Positions 1-7,642 of a stretch of DNA of 64,000 nt are shown here, in pieces. Source of the DNA: a virus; the IMG/VR virus record IMGVR_UViG_3300022839_001288, positions 1 through 64,000 of that record. One strand, 5' to 3'. Both the position numbers and the translations under genes were made by a program. The notes under the pieces are model-generated. The model saw only the letters and a program-made list of their open reading frames with translations, did no database searches and was not told the origin of the DNA. How positions within the stretch are numbered: the stretch's first letter is position 1; every line of letters starts with the position of its first letter.

Positions 1-1045
1 TTACATATTCCATACCTGCTTCATCTATTTGGGTAGCTGATACATTTTCACCTTCTGATGTTGTTGTAGGTTTACGTGTAGGACTATAATATAAACCTGT
101 GCCTCCTATTTGTAATTTTTTAACTACATCTCTTGACCACTCAAATGGGTTTTCTATTCCTTGAACCTCCATTAAAATTCCAAAATTTGTCATGTTGTTT
201 CTAAAAGATTCATCCTTTTTAGCATGACCATTATAGCTATGATTACCATATGTTTCCTCAACAGCAACATAGGCTGCGTTGTTGTTTGTACAGAATGAAC
301 GAAGTGATACTCCTTTATCCTCGTACTTACGATATAATTTGAAGTCATAGGATACATCAATCAATTTTTGAAAGTGTTTTTGTGGTGCTTCAAATCGAAC
401 ACCTATTTGTACTGGTTTTGGTTCTGTAGGTAAGTCATATTTTTCAGCTAATTCTTTACCAAAGTCAATACCTGATTTGCCTACACCAAATATAAGTTTA
501 TCATATTTTATTGTTTCTTTTGGAGTATTCCAATCACAATACAATTCTTGATTATCAAAATCAATTTCAGTTACTTTAGTTTCCCAAATAAATTCTACAC
601 CACCTTCTACTAAGAAATCATACCAATTTTTACCTATTTCATGTAGATAATCTGTACCAACGTGCCATACAGGGAATAATCTTAACCCAAAATAGGGTTT
701 AATAAAATCAGGTTCTGTTTGGGGGTCCGAACATTGTACCTCTTCTGGTTTTGGGTGGAAGCGTTTGAAGTTAGCTATAACTTGATCAAATAAACCCATT
801 GCTTTTTCTTCACCACAATATTTACTTAATTGACCTCCAATTGATGTGTGGTAAGTTAACTTGCCGTCTGACCAGCCACCGCAACCTAAGAAACCTGTCA
901 TTACCTCACTATACTTTCGTTTATGTGGGTTTTTACCCATATCAATAATAGTAATTTTACCTTTAAAACCTTCATCAACCAACTTGGTAGCAGCAGCAAC
1001 ATTTGCCACGCCTGATCCGACCATTACTATCTTTTGATTTTTCAT
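1..1045 (-). CDS. FAD-dependent dehydrogenase (COG2509-like), 3' end outside window
   Basis: I translated this from the sequence: the frame is open from ATG at 1045 to base 1, about 348 residues without a stop, so the C-terminus lies beyond the left edge. The N-terminus is a Rossmann dinucleotide-binding fold (VMVGSGVANVAAATKL, residues 7-22; beta strand ITIIDMG at 31-37). GCGGWSDGKLTYH near residues 54-66 and VQIGVRFEAPQ in the middle are typical of the uncharacterised FAD-dependent dehydrogenase family. The substrate cannot be told from sequence. This is an unusual cargo gene for a phage and may be an auxiliary metabolic gene. A broken copy of its start lies at 1718-1869, with a homing-type endonuclease gene between. 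Family assignment is by remembered motifs, so redox function is likely and specificity unknown. Confidence 0.75.
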   Translation of the reverse strand, partial: MKNQKIVMVGSGVANVAAATKLVDEGFKGKITIIDMGKNPHKRKYSEVMTGFLGCGGWSDGKLTYHTSIGGQLSKYCGEEKAMGLFDQVIANFKRFHPKPEEVQCSDPQTEPDFIKPYFGLRLFPVWHVGTDYLHEIGKNWYDFLVEGGVEFIWETKVTEIDFDNQELYCDWNTPKETIKYDKLIFGVGKSGIDFGKELAEKYDLPTEPKPVQIGVRFEAPQKHFQKLIDVSYDFKLYRKYEDKGVSLRSFCTNNNAAYVAVEETYGNHSYNGHAKKDESFRNNMTNFGILMEVQGIENPFEWSRDVVKKLQIGGTGLYYSPTRKPTTTSEGENVSATQIDEAGMEYV

Positions 1046-1068
1046 ATTTATTTTTATTTAATTTTTAT

Positions 1069-1698
1069 TTAATTTTTATATTCCCACTTATAACCTAAAG
1101 CGGTTTTTTGTCTCCCCAATATACAATCTTTTATCTGGGAAGACAAATTACTCGTTTTTCCTGTTTGTTCTTTTAACCATAAAGCCGCTTGACCCTTACT
1201 TTCCCATTCTTTAATAAAATTTCCTTTTAAATCCTTTTGTAATAAGGGTTTGGCTTGTTTTAGTTTTGCTTTTTTTATGTTTTCTATATGTTGTTCTGTG
1301 AAGGGTTTAGGTATCCCTTTTTGAGATTTAGACATTTTACTCTTAACTTCGGGGGTATAGTATTGAGAGTGGTTTATTAAAGATTGACTTATATTTTTAC
1401 CGCGTGTGGGGTGGTTTGAAATAGCGTCTCTACGCTTTTTAGTATCCCACTTAGAATCCCATTGGGTAGGACCACCACCACCTTTATTTTTATTTTCCAA
1501 ATCAAAACCCCAAGAAATAAACTGTTCTATCCAATAACATTCCCAAAATTTCCAGTGTTCATCTGCGGATTCTTCTAGTATTAATTGTGTAATGTCCTTT
1601 CCAAATTTATGTTTATGATGGTTTAATCTTTTTTTGGGATTTATAGACTTTCCCACATAAAATGGTATATTATTTTTCTCTAAAAGATAAATTTTCAT
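1069..1698 (-). CDS. GIY-YIG homing endonuclease with NUMOD3 and IENR1-type domains
   Basis: 209 residues from the start I prefer (MKIYLLEKN). The catalytic GIY-YIG module is at the N-terminus: KIYLLEKN..PFYVGKS, a basic stretch, then WECYWIEQF carrying the family glutamate. A NUMOD3-like DNA-binding motif (KSQKGIPKPFTEQHIENIKKAK) follows, then a C-terminal IENR1/NUMOD1-like region ending LGYKWEY. The frame could start 36 bases upstream, but those codons are the out-of-frame remnant of the FAD pseudogene, so 1698 is more likely. It lies 23 bases upstream of the intact FAD gene and directly after the broken copy. Such enzymes nick or cut a target and spread by homing. The FAD locus is the obvious candidate target, by inference from position only. 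Confidence 0.85.
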   Translation of the reverse strand: MKIYLLEKNNIPFYVGKSINPKKRLNHHKHKFGKDITQLILEESADEHWKFWECYWIEQFISWGFDLENKNKGGGGPTQWDSKWDTKKRRDAISNHPTRGKNISQSLINHSQYYTPEVKSKMSKSQKGIPKPFTEQHIENIKKAKLKQAKPLLQKDLKGNFIKEWESKGQAALWLKEQTGKTSNLSSQIKDCILGRQKTALGYKWEYKN

Positions 1699-1717
1699 AG
1701 GTTTAATTTTATTATAC

Positions 1718-1869
1718 ATATGTAAAAGTCCCATCAGACCAACCCCACACTAAATGGAATTACCCATATCAATAATAGTAATTTTACCTTTAAAACCACT
1801 ATCAATTAGCTTAGTAGCAGCGTTTACATTTGCTACACCTGCTCCAACCATTACTACATTTTTATTCAT
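1718..1869 (-). pseudogene. truncated second copy of the FAD dehydrogenase N-terminus
   Basis: From ATG at 1869 the frame reads MNKNVVMVGAGVANVN and continues to IIDMGN, matching residues 1-38 of the intact gene at 1-1045 almost throughout (about 30 of 37 positions). It then meets TAG after 40 codons. In the next frame the sequence resumes as GWSDGTFTY, matching GWSDGKLTYH at residues 57-66 of the intact protein. Relative to the intact gene about 40 bases are missing, which explains the frameshift. Similarity stops near 1718, where the endonuclease gene begins. The start overlaps the stop of the upstream gene (ATGA), the arrangement of a once-translated gene. A 39-residue Rossmann fragment could still be made. 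I read it as the relic of a tandem duplication or of homing-associated damage. Confidence 0.8.
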
Positions 1870-2117
1870 ATTGTATCCTTATTTAAAAAATCTCTTAATA
1901 TTACTGCTTTTTCATAATATTCATTATCTATAGCAAATTCTAGCATATCTCTTACCATGTTATCTAACATACGAGTATCGTTTGGGAGTTCTGCTGAAAG
2001 TTTAACTATAAGTGGTATTTTAAATCCACGTTGTTCCATTTCAAATATACTCTTTAAAGTAAGATTACTATTTTCATATTCTTTTCTCTGATCTTTAGTT
2101 AGTATTTTTTGATTCAT
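1866..2117 (-). CDS. small protein with UVR-like helical motif
   Basis: 83 residues, charged, no membrane segment. The C-terminal half (LEFAIDNEYYEKAVILRDFLNK) looks like the UVR motif of UvrB/UvrC, a two-helix protein-interaction element, but nothing else of those proteins is present. It has its own promoter of the T(T/A)GG-N19-TATATT family at 2151-2179, and its stop overlaps the ATG of the FAD pseudogene. That suggests it once headed a two-gene unit with an FAD dehydrogenase. Function unknown; a regulatory or adaptor role is speculation. Confidence 0.7.
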   Translation of the reverse strand: MNQKILTKDQRKEYENSNLTLKSIFEMEQRGFKIPLIVKLSAELPNDTRMLDNMVRDMLEFAIDNEYYEKAVILRDFLNKDTI

Positions 2118-2150
2118 ATCATTATTCCGTTATATTTTTATCTATATGTT

Positions 2151-2179
2151 AATATACGAAAAAAAAGTGTGGCATCCAA
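2151..2179 (-). promoter_or_regulatory. early-type promoter TTGG-N19-TATATT
   Basis: On the minus strand TTGG is followed after exactly 19 bases by TATATTAAC, 33 bases upstream of ATG at 2117. Same layout as ten other sites in the window. The -33 box lies in the loop and stem of the terminator at 2159-2189, so termination and initiation signals overlap. Confidence 0.6.
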
Positions 2180-2189
2180 AAGATGCCAC
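2159..2189 (-). terminator. Rho-independent terminator
   Basis: On the minus strand GTGGCATC pairs perfectly with GATGCCAC (8 bp, loop TTTTG) and is followed by AC and a run of eight T. It would end transcripts coming from the 2270-7547 genes and the LRR block upstream. It is the clearest terminator in the window. Confidence 0.8.
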
Positions 2190-2269
2190 AGATATCGTAT
2201 TTATTTTTAAATCGAATAGGCTATGAATCTATTCTGTAAGTTTTTAGTTTTTATTACTTATAAAGAGTT

Positions 2270-2635
2270 TTATAATATAAAAAGTTGAATATTAATTTTA
2301 TATTGATCTAATTCCTCATAGAACCATTCTTCAAAATCTTCCCATACTCCTCTTTCTTCTTCGTCTTCCCATTCATCTTCAAACAACTCCTTACATGTTT
2401 CTAATAATTCTGGTCCTGTTCCTTTGTATAAGTAGGGTTCATTATTATCAATAAAAATCATTAATTGTAATTTACTAGATTCAAAATCTGAGATTATTGG
2501 TGATATTTGGGTACCACTTTTATTTTCTTCTACTTGTCCAAAATCCCCAGCATCCATACGATCTTCTAAATCATCATCAGGTTGTGCTGTTTCTCCTTCT
2601 ACCAAGTATTTTCTAAATGTATTTAATTCTTTCAT
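2270..2635 (-). CDS. acidic phage protein with MKEL..YLVE leader
   Basis: 121 residues, strongly acidic (runs such as DEWEDEEERGVWEDFEEW), no recognised domain. The first residues MKELNTFRKYLVE|GE resemble those of the next gene (MKELTAFRKYLAE|D) and of 7098-7547 (LRKYLAE|GK). An (L/I)xE motif at this position is the cleavage signature of T4-type prohead proteases, used in capsid-targeted internal proteins, so packaging in the head is a reasonable inference. It is the last gene before the terminator at 2159-2189 and its start is preceded by AATAAAGAT. Confidence 0.75.
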   Translation of the reverse strand: MKELNTFRKYLVEGETAQPDDDLEDRMDAGDFGQVEENKSGTQISPIISDFESSKLQLMIFIDNNEPYLYKGTGPELLETCKELFEDEWEDEEERGVWEDFEEWFYEELDQYKINIQLFIL

Positions 2636-2648
2636 ATCTTTATTTTAT

Positions 2649-3062
2649 TTATTTTATTTGGGATAATTTGATCTTTATTTTTTCTCCATTTGAAGATACA
2701 CTATATAGGTCATAATTGAAATCTCTTAATTCAAAGTAGGGATATATAGCCCCATCATATGGTTCTTCTAATTTAATATCATATTTACCTATTTTGAATT
2801 TCTCTCCGTCTCTTTTGATATCGTGAGTATTTTTTATTTTTTTAGACGCTTTACCTCCAGCATATACCTTATCCCCGGATTTAATTGAAAATTCATCTTT
2901 ATCTTGAAAGGTTTTAGACCCGTATTTTTTCAAAATACTATATATTCTATCAACACCTTGTTTTTTTATATCGTTAAATTTGATATAGTAATGATCTGCT
3001 GTTTTTTCTTCTTTTGATATATCTTCTGCTAAATATTTTCTAAATGCTGTTAATTCTTTCAT
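2649..3062 (-). CDS. phage protein with MKEL..YLAE leader
   Basis: 137 residues, lysine-rich. It begins MKELTAFRKYLAE, nearly the same leader as the gene downstream, 13 bases away. The body (residues 20-137) has alternating basic and hydrophobic stretches and SGDKVYAGGKASKKIKN, but I recognise no family. The shared leader with unrelated bodies is what a common targeting signal would look like, as in T4 internal head proteins. Function of the body unknown. Confidence 0.75.
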   Translation of the reverse strand: MKELTAFRKYLAEDISKEEKTADHYYIKFNDIKKQGVDRIYSILKKYGSKTFQDKDEFSIKSGDKVYAGGKASKKIKNTHDIKRDGEKFKIGKYDIKLEEPYDGAIYPYFELRDFNYDLYSVSSNGEKIKIKLSQIK

Positions 3063-3080
3063 ATCTTTATTTTATTTATT

Positions 3081-3146
3081 TTAACAATTACAACAAGAAC
3101 AGTCACAAGACGTCCCACAGTTACATACTTTGTAGTTACATTTCAT
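3081..3146 (-). CDS. 21-residue cysteine-rich miniprotein
   Basis: Too short for routine gene calling. ATG at 3146 opens MKCNYKVCNCGTSCDCSCCN plus a final Cys and TAA. Eight of 21 residues are cysteine, in CxC, CxxxC and CC arrangements, like a minimal metallothionein or zinc-binding peptide. It lies between two conserved phage genes in the same orientation. A second tiny frame, MKELKK and stop, starts at 3173 just upstream and looks like a stub of the MKEL leader. The gene two places upstream (3527-4147) also begins cysteine-rich (MCKCGCNTC). Whether it is translated cannot be told here. Confidence 0.45.
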   Translation of the reverse strand: MKCNYKVCNCGTSCDCSCCNC

Positions 3147-3185
3147 ATTAATTTATTTTTTTAGTTCTTTCATATTGTTATTCTA

Positions 3186-3515
3186 TTACCAAGCTTTACA
3201 AGACCAATATCTTGCCATTGTTTTAGGTCCTGGTGAGTCACAGTTAAATCGGGATCTAAATGCTTTTCTACGTTTAGGGTTTGATTTTCTAATGCTCATA
3301 GTTGGACGTTTTGCAGACGAACCACCATGTCCAAAATTTACTTTTTTTACTTTAATAGAACCATCAGCATTTTTCTTACCTGAGTTGACATATACTTTAA
3401 ATTTTTTACTATCACCACGTGAGGGTTTATTTAATGTAACAGTTTTACCTTGGTACTTTGCTTCCGTAATATTTTCATCAATGATTTCCATTTCTAATAA
3501 TTCATTAATTTCCAT
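3186..3515 (-). CDS. conserved phage structural-type protein (RRKAFRSRFNCDSPGP family)
   Basis: 109 residues. The C-terminal half carries RKSNPKRRKAFRSRFNC and then PGPKTMARYWSCKAW, which I recognise as a widespread small protein of large myoviruses, usually listed as a structural or virion protein of unknown role. The two conserved cysteines and the basic run suggest a compact metal- or nucleic-acid-binding fold, but this is inference. The N-terminus MEINELLEMEIIDE is leader-like. The last residue is Trp followed by TAG or TAA in frame. It sits 11 bases after the 3527-4147 gene. Confidence 0.75.
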   Translation of the reverse strand: MEINELLEMEIIDENITEAKYQGKTVTLNKPSRGDSKKFKVYVNSGKKNADGSIKVKKVNFGHGGSSAKRPTMSIRKSNPKRRKAFRSRFNCDSPGPKTMARYWSCKAW

Positions 3516-3526
3516 ATCTACTTCAT

Positions 3527-4147
3527 CTACTTCAGTGGTTTTTTTTTTAAGGATTCTGTGGGTTCTTCGAAATTAGATTCTTTCATAGGTACACAATTAT
3601 CAACGGTTTTACCACCTTTCTTTTTTGTGCCTGCTAATTTATACCCTTTCCAACATGCTTTTCCATCTATTCCCTTAAGTTTTTCATCTATTTTACCTTT
3701 TGCTTTAGCTTTTCTAACTAAAGAATTCCAATTAGATAAATCATATTCGTCCCAAGGTTCAACTTCCATTTTATTAAATGTCTTTTCTTGACCTTTTACA
3801 GGTTTAGAATTTAGATAATGTATCTCATTTTGGGTTAATGAAAAAAATTTATTTACTTGATCTTGAGTCGGTAATTCATATTTTTCATCCATTTCACCTT
3901 CATTTAGATACGTTTTTATTAACTTTATATCACCTTCACTTAAATCTAATATATTACGAGAATACATTTTTTTAGCTTCTTTAATTAGAAGTGCTTTGGA
4001 TTTTAAGTCAAGTTGTGATTCATATAATGGTATATTCTCATCAATATGAAATTGTAAGTTTTTAGATAACAGGGATTTTAATTTACTTTTAGTAAGTAAA
4101 GGTCCTGTTATTTTTGTTTTGCAAGTATTACATCCGCATTTACACAT
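3527..4147 (-). CDS. conserved phage protein with KACWKGYKLAGTKKKGG motif
   Basis: 206 residues. It starts with a cysteine-rich tag (MCKCGCNTCKTK) and continues with a helical region (residues 20-130). Near the C-terminus it has GKACWKGYKLAGTKKKGGK and DNCVPM, a motif common in large myoviruses, often as part of capsid-associated or internal proteins. It is followed by a short acidic/lysine tail. No enzymatic motif is visible. It lies 4 bases after the nuclease-like gene at 4152-5252, so the genes are likely co-transcribed. Confidence 0.7.
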   Translation of the reverse strand: MCKCGCNTCKTKITGPLLTKSKLKSLLSKNLQFHIDENIPLYESQLDLKSKALLIKEAKKMYSRNILDLSEGDIKLIKTYLNEGEMDEKYELPTQDQVNKFFSLTQNEIHYLNSKPVKGQEKTFNKMEVEPWDEYDLSNWNSLVRKAKAKGKIDEKLKGIDGKACWKGYKLAGTKKKGGKTVDNCVPMKESNFEEPTESLKKKPLK

Positions 4148-4151
4148 ATCT

Positions 4152-5252
4152 TTATATTTTTATTCTAGGTACTAAATCTGAGGGTCTTTGAACTGTTAGT
4201 TCAGTGCCTATAGCATTAATAAAGCTATTACCTTCATAATATTTAAAATTTCCTTTATTATCTGATATCATAAAACCATCAAACTGATGTTCTTCAAAGT
4301 AATCTTTAGCTAAATTCTTAGCTAAGTCTACAATAAACTTATCGGATTCGAATTCCTTCCCCGTAAAGTAAGAACTTATATCCATTGATAATTTATTTTT
4401 ATACCAGAAATTGATTTTATCTGATATTTTTTCGATTATTACCTTATTATCTATACCGAAGTTTAATGCCGATTGGTAAAGAGTATTAACCTTAAAAGGC
4501 CAAGTAGTACCCTTGGGAGTTATTAAATTTTTAATTTCTTCTTTTTGGTCTTTATCCAGATCTAAAGTATCAACTAATTTTATTAGGTTCTGTATATACT
4601 CAGCTGATTTTCCTCTTACAACATATGAAGGTACTACTAATGCCCCCGAAGCTCCAGTTCTAGATTTTAATTCAACTTCTTTACCATCTATATTTAAATC
4701 CCCTTTATCCTTAGCTTTTGACACATTATTAAAAAATACGGATAAAAAGGCTTCACCTGGTCCTAAAGAAACGGTCCCTTGAATAGAATCCTTCATATCA
4801 CCATATAAAGATATTAATTCGGAGTTACTAAAACCCTGTATTTGATCAAAATAATTTGGGTTGGTTATGTCAAATTTAGGTGGGTTTTCTGCTATTTTAG
4901 AAAATTCCCCAGTTTTACCCATATCTGATAAAAGTGATTGAAAAAATAATATATCTTTATTACTTAAATTTTTAGATGATAAGTGATCCTTCATTGAATT
5001 ACCAAACCCAACATTTTTGGTATACTTAGTAATCTGTTTTAATTCATTAGCGTTAGATATATTCTTTATAAAGCTAACTAGGTTTGCTCTTAACTCTTCA
5101 ATATCTTCTTCTACTTCTTCTTCTTTAATCTTATATTTATATCCTTCTACTATATCAAATAAGAATTTTTTATCTGAAGGATCGTTCATATCCGGGTAAC
5201 CTTTAGGAAATCTCCAACTATTTTCTTTTAATATTTTATCAAATACATCCAT
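4152..5252 (-). CDS. probable PD-(D/E)XK nuclease-fold protein
   Basis: 366 residues. In the middle, GPGEAFLSVFFNN is followed by GDLNIDGKEVELKSRTG. The glutamate, the Asp of GDL and the ExK of VELK have the spacing and hydrophobic setting of a PD-(D/E)XK active site, as in restriction-like endonucleases. The N-terminus MDVFDKILKE|N is leader-like with an LxE motif. The C-terminal 60 residues (FDGFMISDNKGNF) resemble a substrate- or partner-binding region. Role could be host DNA degradation after ejection or processing of phage DNA. The metal-site residues are visible, the target is not. It overlaps nothing and follows 5254-5703 by one base. Confidence 0.6.
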   Translation of the reverse strand: MDVFDKILKENSWRFPKGYPDMNDPSDKKFLFDIVEGYKYKIKEEEVEEDIEELRANLVSFIKNISNANELKQITKYTKNVGFGNSMKDHLSSKNLSNKDILFFQSLLSDMGKTGEFSKIAENPPKFDITNPNYFDQIQGFSNSELISLYGDMKDSIQGTVSLGPGEAFLSVFFNNVSKAKDKGDLNIDGKEVELKSRTGASGALVVPSYVVRGKSAEYIQNLIKLVDTLDLDKDQKEEIKNLITPKGTTWPFKVNTLYQSALNFGIDNKVIIEKISDKINFWYKNKLSMDISSYFTGKEFESDKFIVDLAKNLAKDYFEEHQFDGFMISDNKGNFKYYEGNSFINAIGTELTVQRPSDLVPRIKI

Positions 5253-5253
5253 A

Positions 5254-5703
5254 TTATTGTTCTATGTCGATGTCAACATCAACTTCTTCTTCATCAGTTA
5301 AGTCGTCGGTTTCTTCTACCTCTGTTACTTCGGCTCCACTTTTTGGACCGTATTGCAATATACGACTAATAGCTTGAGAGGCATATTCTTCTTCATCTAA
5401 ATTTAGTAAATAATATTTTTTGCCTGCTACTGTTGCTACCCAACTACGAGTACCATATGTTAATAAAAAGGATTCACCATTTAAAAGAACAATTCTAAAG
5501 GTTGATGGTTTAGGTGAAACCCAATCAATTCTTTCTAAGAACGAATCAAACTCATGAGTCATTAAATTAACTATAATATCCTTTAATTCAGGAAATTTAG
5601 TTAATTCATCATAAGCTTGTGAAGCATCATCAGCCTTTGATTTTTCACCTATTACTGTAAAAGCTAAGGCTCGTATTTTTTCTTTTAGTTCGGATTTAGT
5701 CAT
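5254..5703 (-). CDS. conserved phage protein with acidic tail
   Basis: 149 residues. Residues 1-110 form a mixed alpha/beta domain (WVSPKPSTFRIVLLNGESF, KKYYLLNLDEEEYASQAI) that recurs in large myoviruses as a protein of unknown role. The last 30 residues are almost wholly acidic (TEVEETDDLTDEEEVDVD), as in proteins that mimic DNA or bind basic partners. Tight spacing to both neighbours places it in one operon with the nuclease-like gene. No leader is evident. Confidence 0.7.
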   Translation of the reverse strand: MTKSELKEKIRALAFTVIGEKSKADDASQAYDELTKFPELKDIIVNLMTHEFDSFLERIDWVSPKPSTFRIVLLNGESFLLTYGTRSWVATVAGKKYYLLNLDEEEYASQAISRILQYGPKSGAEVTEVEETDDLTDEEEVDVDIDIEQ

Positions 5704-5724
5704 TATTTTCGTTTAAATTATATT

Positions 5725-7089
5725 TTAAACTTTATCTTTAGATTCAGTAAATTCTTCTTCGTCTACCAAATGGGACATCCATGATGAATCTATTTTATAC
5801 CCATCCAACCAGTCTTTTAGTTCAGCAGGGGAATCTCTCTTGATAGTAGTAATAGCATTTTGATCATATATACTAGCACCCTTCTTCATTATATCCATTT
5901 CCCATTTATTCCCACTTTTTTGAATATCGTATTGCTTACCAGTATTACTATCTTTATAAGATGATGAGTTATCTTTGGTAGTTTCAGATATTGCTTTTTT
6001 AATTTCACCACCTTTATTATATATGTTTGTAGCTTTAGTATCGCCTGTTCCTTTATTGTAGGATACACTATATTGAGGTCTATCCATTATGTCTGTTCCG
6101 GATTTTGTGATAACACCTGGGTGGCCTAGGTATGTTACCTTGTCTCCTACTTTAAATTCTAACCCTGAAGCTTCTTCTAGGTCTTCTTTTACTATTTCAC
6201 CAATGACATCAATAACTTCATCTGTATCATACCCATTTGAATCTGCCCAATCTTGGAACCTATCGAAGTCTCTTTTTGGTAAAACATAATAAGTATCCCC
6301 ACCGTCTTTTTTATAACCTAAGTTTCTAGAAAGACTTTCATCAGATAAGAATTTATCATCTAAATCTCCATCGTCTAATGTGAACGTAATGGTATTAATG
6401 TCTTTATATAATGTTGAGTTACCTTCATTTAACCCATCATAGTTTTGTTTTCTTAATACTTGCGTAACAGCGTAGACAGCATCCTGTAATGAATAATCGT
6501 ATCTATCTGCTAATTTTCTTATAAATCCATTTACTAGTCTATCTAATTCGGGGTTTACATTTTCTTTTATATTATGTTCTGACTCCATAAGCTTATCTAT
6601 TATAGATACTCTTTCATTCAAGTCTAACATTGCATCCATTTTGCCTACATTTTCCTGACCATCTAAATAGTCATACGCACCCTGTATATAGTCTTTAGCT
6701 TTAATTATCTTAGATTGCCACCAATTTGGAAAATCCACTTCCATATTACCCTCGTACTTATCTAAAGTCTTATATAACATTATTGATAACTTAATAGTTC
6801 TATATAATTCAGCCTTTAGCATTCCAGGTTCATTATCCTGATGACCAACATCTAAATCTTCACTCATGGAATCTTTTCGGGTTAATGAGGCTTGAATTAA
6901 TTCTTTTATTCTATCTTTGTTCATATTTTCAACTTTTGTTTTGGCTTTTTTGGTTGCTATACCATACATGACTTTTTCAGCATCTTTACCATACTTTTTA
7001 ACTAAATTACGCTTATTGGATAGCAAACCTTTAAGTATTACTTCACGTGAATCTCGTTCTCTTTCGGTGAGTTTACGTTCGTTAACCAT
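5725..7089 (-). CDS. conserved T4-like phage protein ([18 protein letters not shown] family) with SH3-like domain
   Basis: 454 residues, modular. Residues 1-60 ([34 protein letters not shown]) and residues 80-150 ([18 protein letters not shown], then [16 protein letters not shown]) are two blocks found widely in T4-like phages, in proteins usually listed as virion-associated. A region around 310-370 ([15 protein letters not shown]...[14 protein letters not shown]) looks like a KOW/SH3 barrel. The last 80 residues form a further alpha/beta unit. I see no catalytic residues. A structural or DNA-binding role in the head is inferred from the family company and from the leader-bearing neighbours. 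Confidence 0.7.
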   Translation of the reverse strand: MVNERKLTERERDSREVILKGLLSNKRNLVKKYGKDAEKVMYGIATKKAKTKVENMNKDRIKELIQASLTRKDSMSEDLDVGHQDNEPGMLKAELYRTIKLSIMLYKTLDKYEGNMEVDFPNWWQSKIIKAKDYIQGAYDYLDGQENVGKMDAMLDLNERVSIIDKLMESEHNIKENVNPELDRLVNGFIRKLADRYDYSLQDAVYAVTQVLRKQNYDGLNEGNSTLYKDINTITFTLDDGDLDDKFLSDESLSRNLGYKKDGGDTYYVLPKRDFDRFQDWADSNGYDTDEVIDVIGEIVKEDLEEASGLEFKVGDKVTYLGHPGVITKSGTDIMDRPQYSVSYNKGTGDTKATNIYNKGGEIKKAISETTKDNSSSYKDSNTGKQYDIQKSGNKWEMDIMKKGASIYDQNAITTIKRDSPAELKDWLDGYKIDSSWMSHLVDEEEFTESKDKV

Positions 7090-7097
7090 AGTTATCG

Positions 7098-7547
7098 CTA
7101 TCTGTTTCCTACCACGTATTCACGTGTGAAAAACGTAATAGTATTACCAATTTGATCCGTTAATTTATCATTTCCTAAAGCATTAGCGGTATCCAATGCT
7201 GTTTTTAAAGAATCCTGGATTAGCTCTTCTTCTGGTGTTAAACTAGTTTCATATTCCTTTCTTGGTGCATCTTCATCTTCAATTTCTATATCTTCATCCC
7301 TATCTGTGGCACTATCGTCCATGTCATCGTTAACATCTTCATCTTCATCCTCTTTTAGGGATAATTCTGCTAATATATCTTGTTTGATTTTTGCTTTTAA
7401 TTCTGATACTTTCATTTTTGTAGATAATAGGTTACTTTCGTTACCCATTTTTCCTTCTACTTTTATTTTGGAATCTTGTTTTTTTAAGGTATTAAGGGTA
7501 TGTAGTTTACCCTCTGCAAGATATTTACGTAGGTCAAAATTGTCCAT
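7098..7547 (-). CDS. acidic phage protein with [11 protein letters not shown] leader
   Basis: 149 residues. Leader [15 protein letters not shown], then a basic stretch, [18 protein letters not shown] (a helix common in these phages), a dense acidic block (residues 68-95) and a conserved C-terminal helix pair ending [12 protein letters not shown]. The LxE|G site at residue 12 fits the T4 prohead-protease consensus, so it may be a scaffold-like or internal head protein. It is the first gene after the LRR block. A candidate late motif lies 40 bases upstream at 7588. Confidence 0.75.
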   Translation of the reverse strand: MDNFDLRKYLAEGKLHTLNTLKKQDSKIKVEGKMGNESNLLSTKMKVSELKAKIKQDILAELSLKEDEDEDVNDDMDDSATDRDEDIEIEDEDAPRKEYETSLTPEEELIQDSLKTALDTANALGNDKLTDQIGNTITFFTREYVVGNR

Positions 7548-7587
7548 TATTTGTGTTTTTAATTAGTTTTTGTTTAAAATGTTCAGT

Positions 7588-7596
7588 TATAAATAT
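7588..7596 (-). promoter_or_regulatory. ATATTTATAA motif (candidate late promoter)
   Basis: Minus-strand AATATTTATAA, 40 bases before ATG at 7547, in the 95-base gap after the LRR array. Confidence 0.4.
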
Positions 7597-7642
7597 TAAA
7601 AATTTTTTAAAAATTACCTTTTTTACTAATATATTAGTTTTA

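Noticed and set aside
1046-1870. Group I intron with endonuclease in the FAD gene
   Set aside because: The downstream copy has its own complete start, and the upstream copy ends with no matching 3' exon, so splicing could not join a full gene.
3175-3576. Plus-strand frame of 133 codons
   Set aside because: It is the mirror of the conserved RRKAFRSRFNC protein gene on the minus strand. Low-complexity translation.
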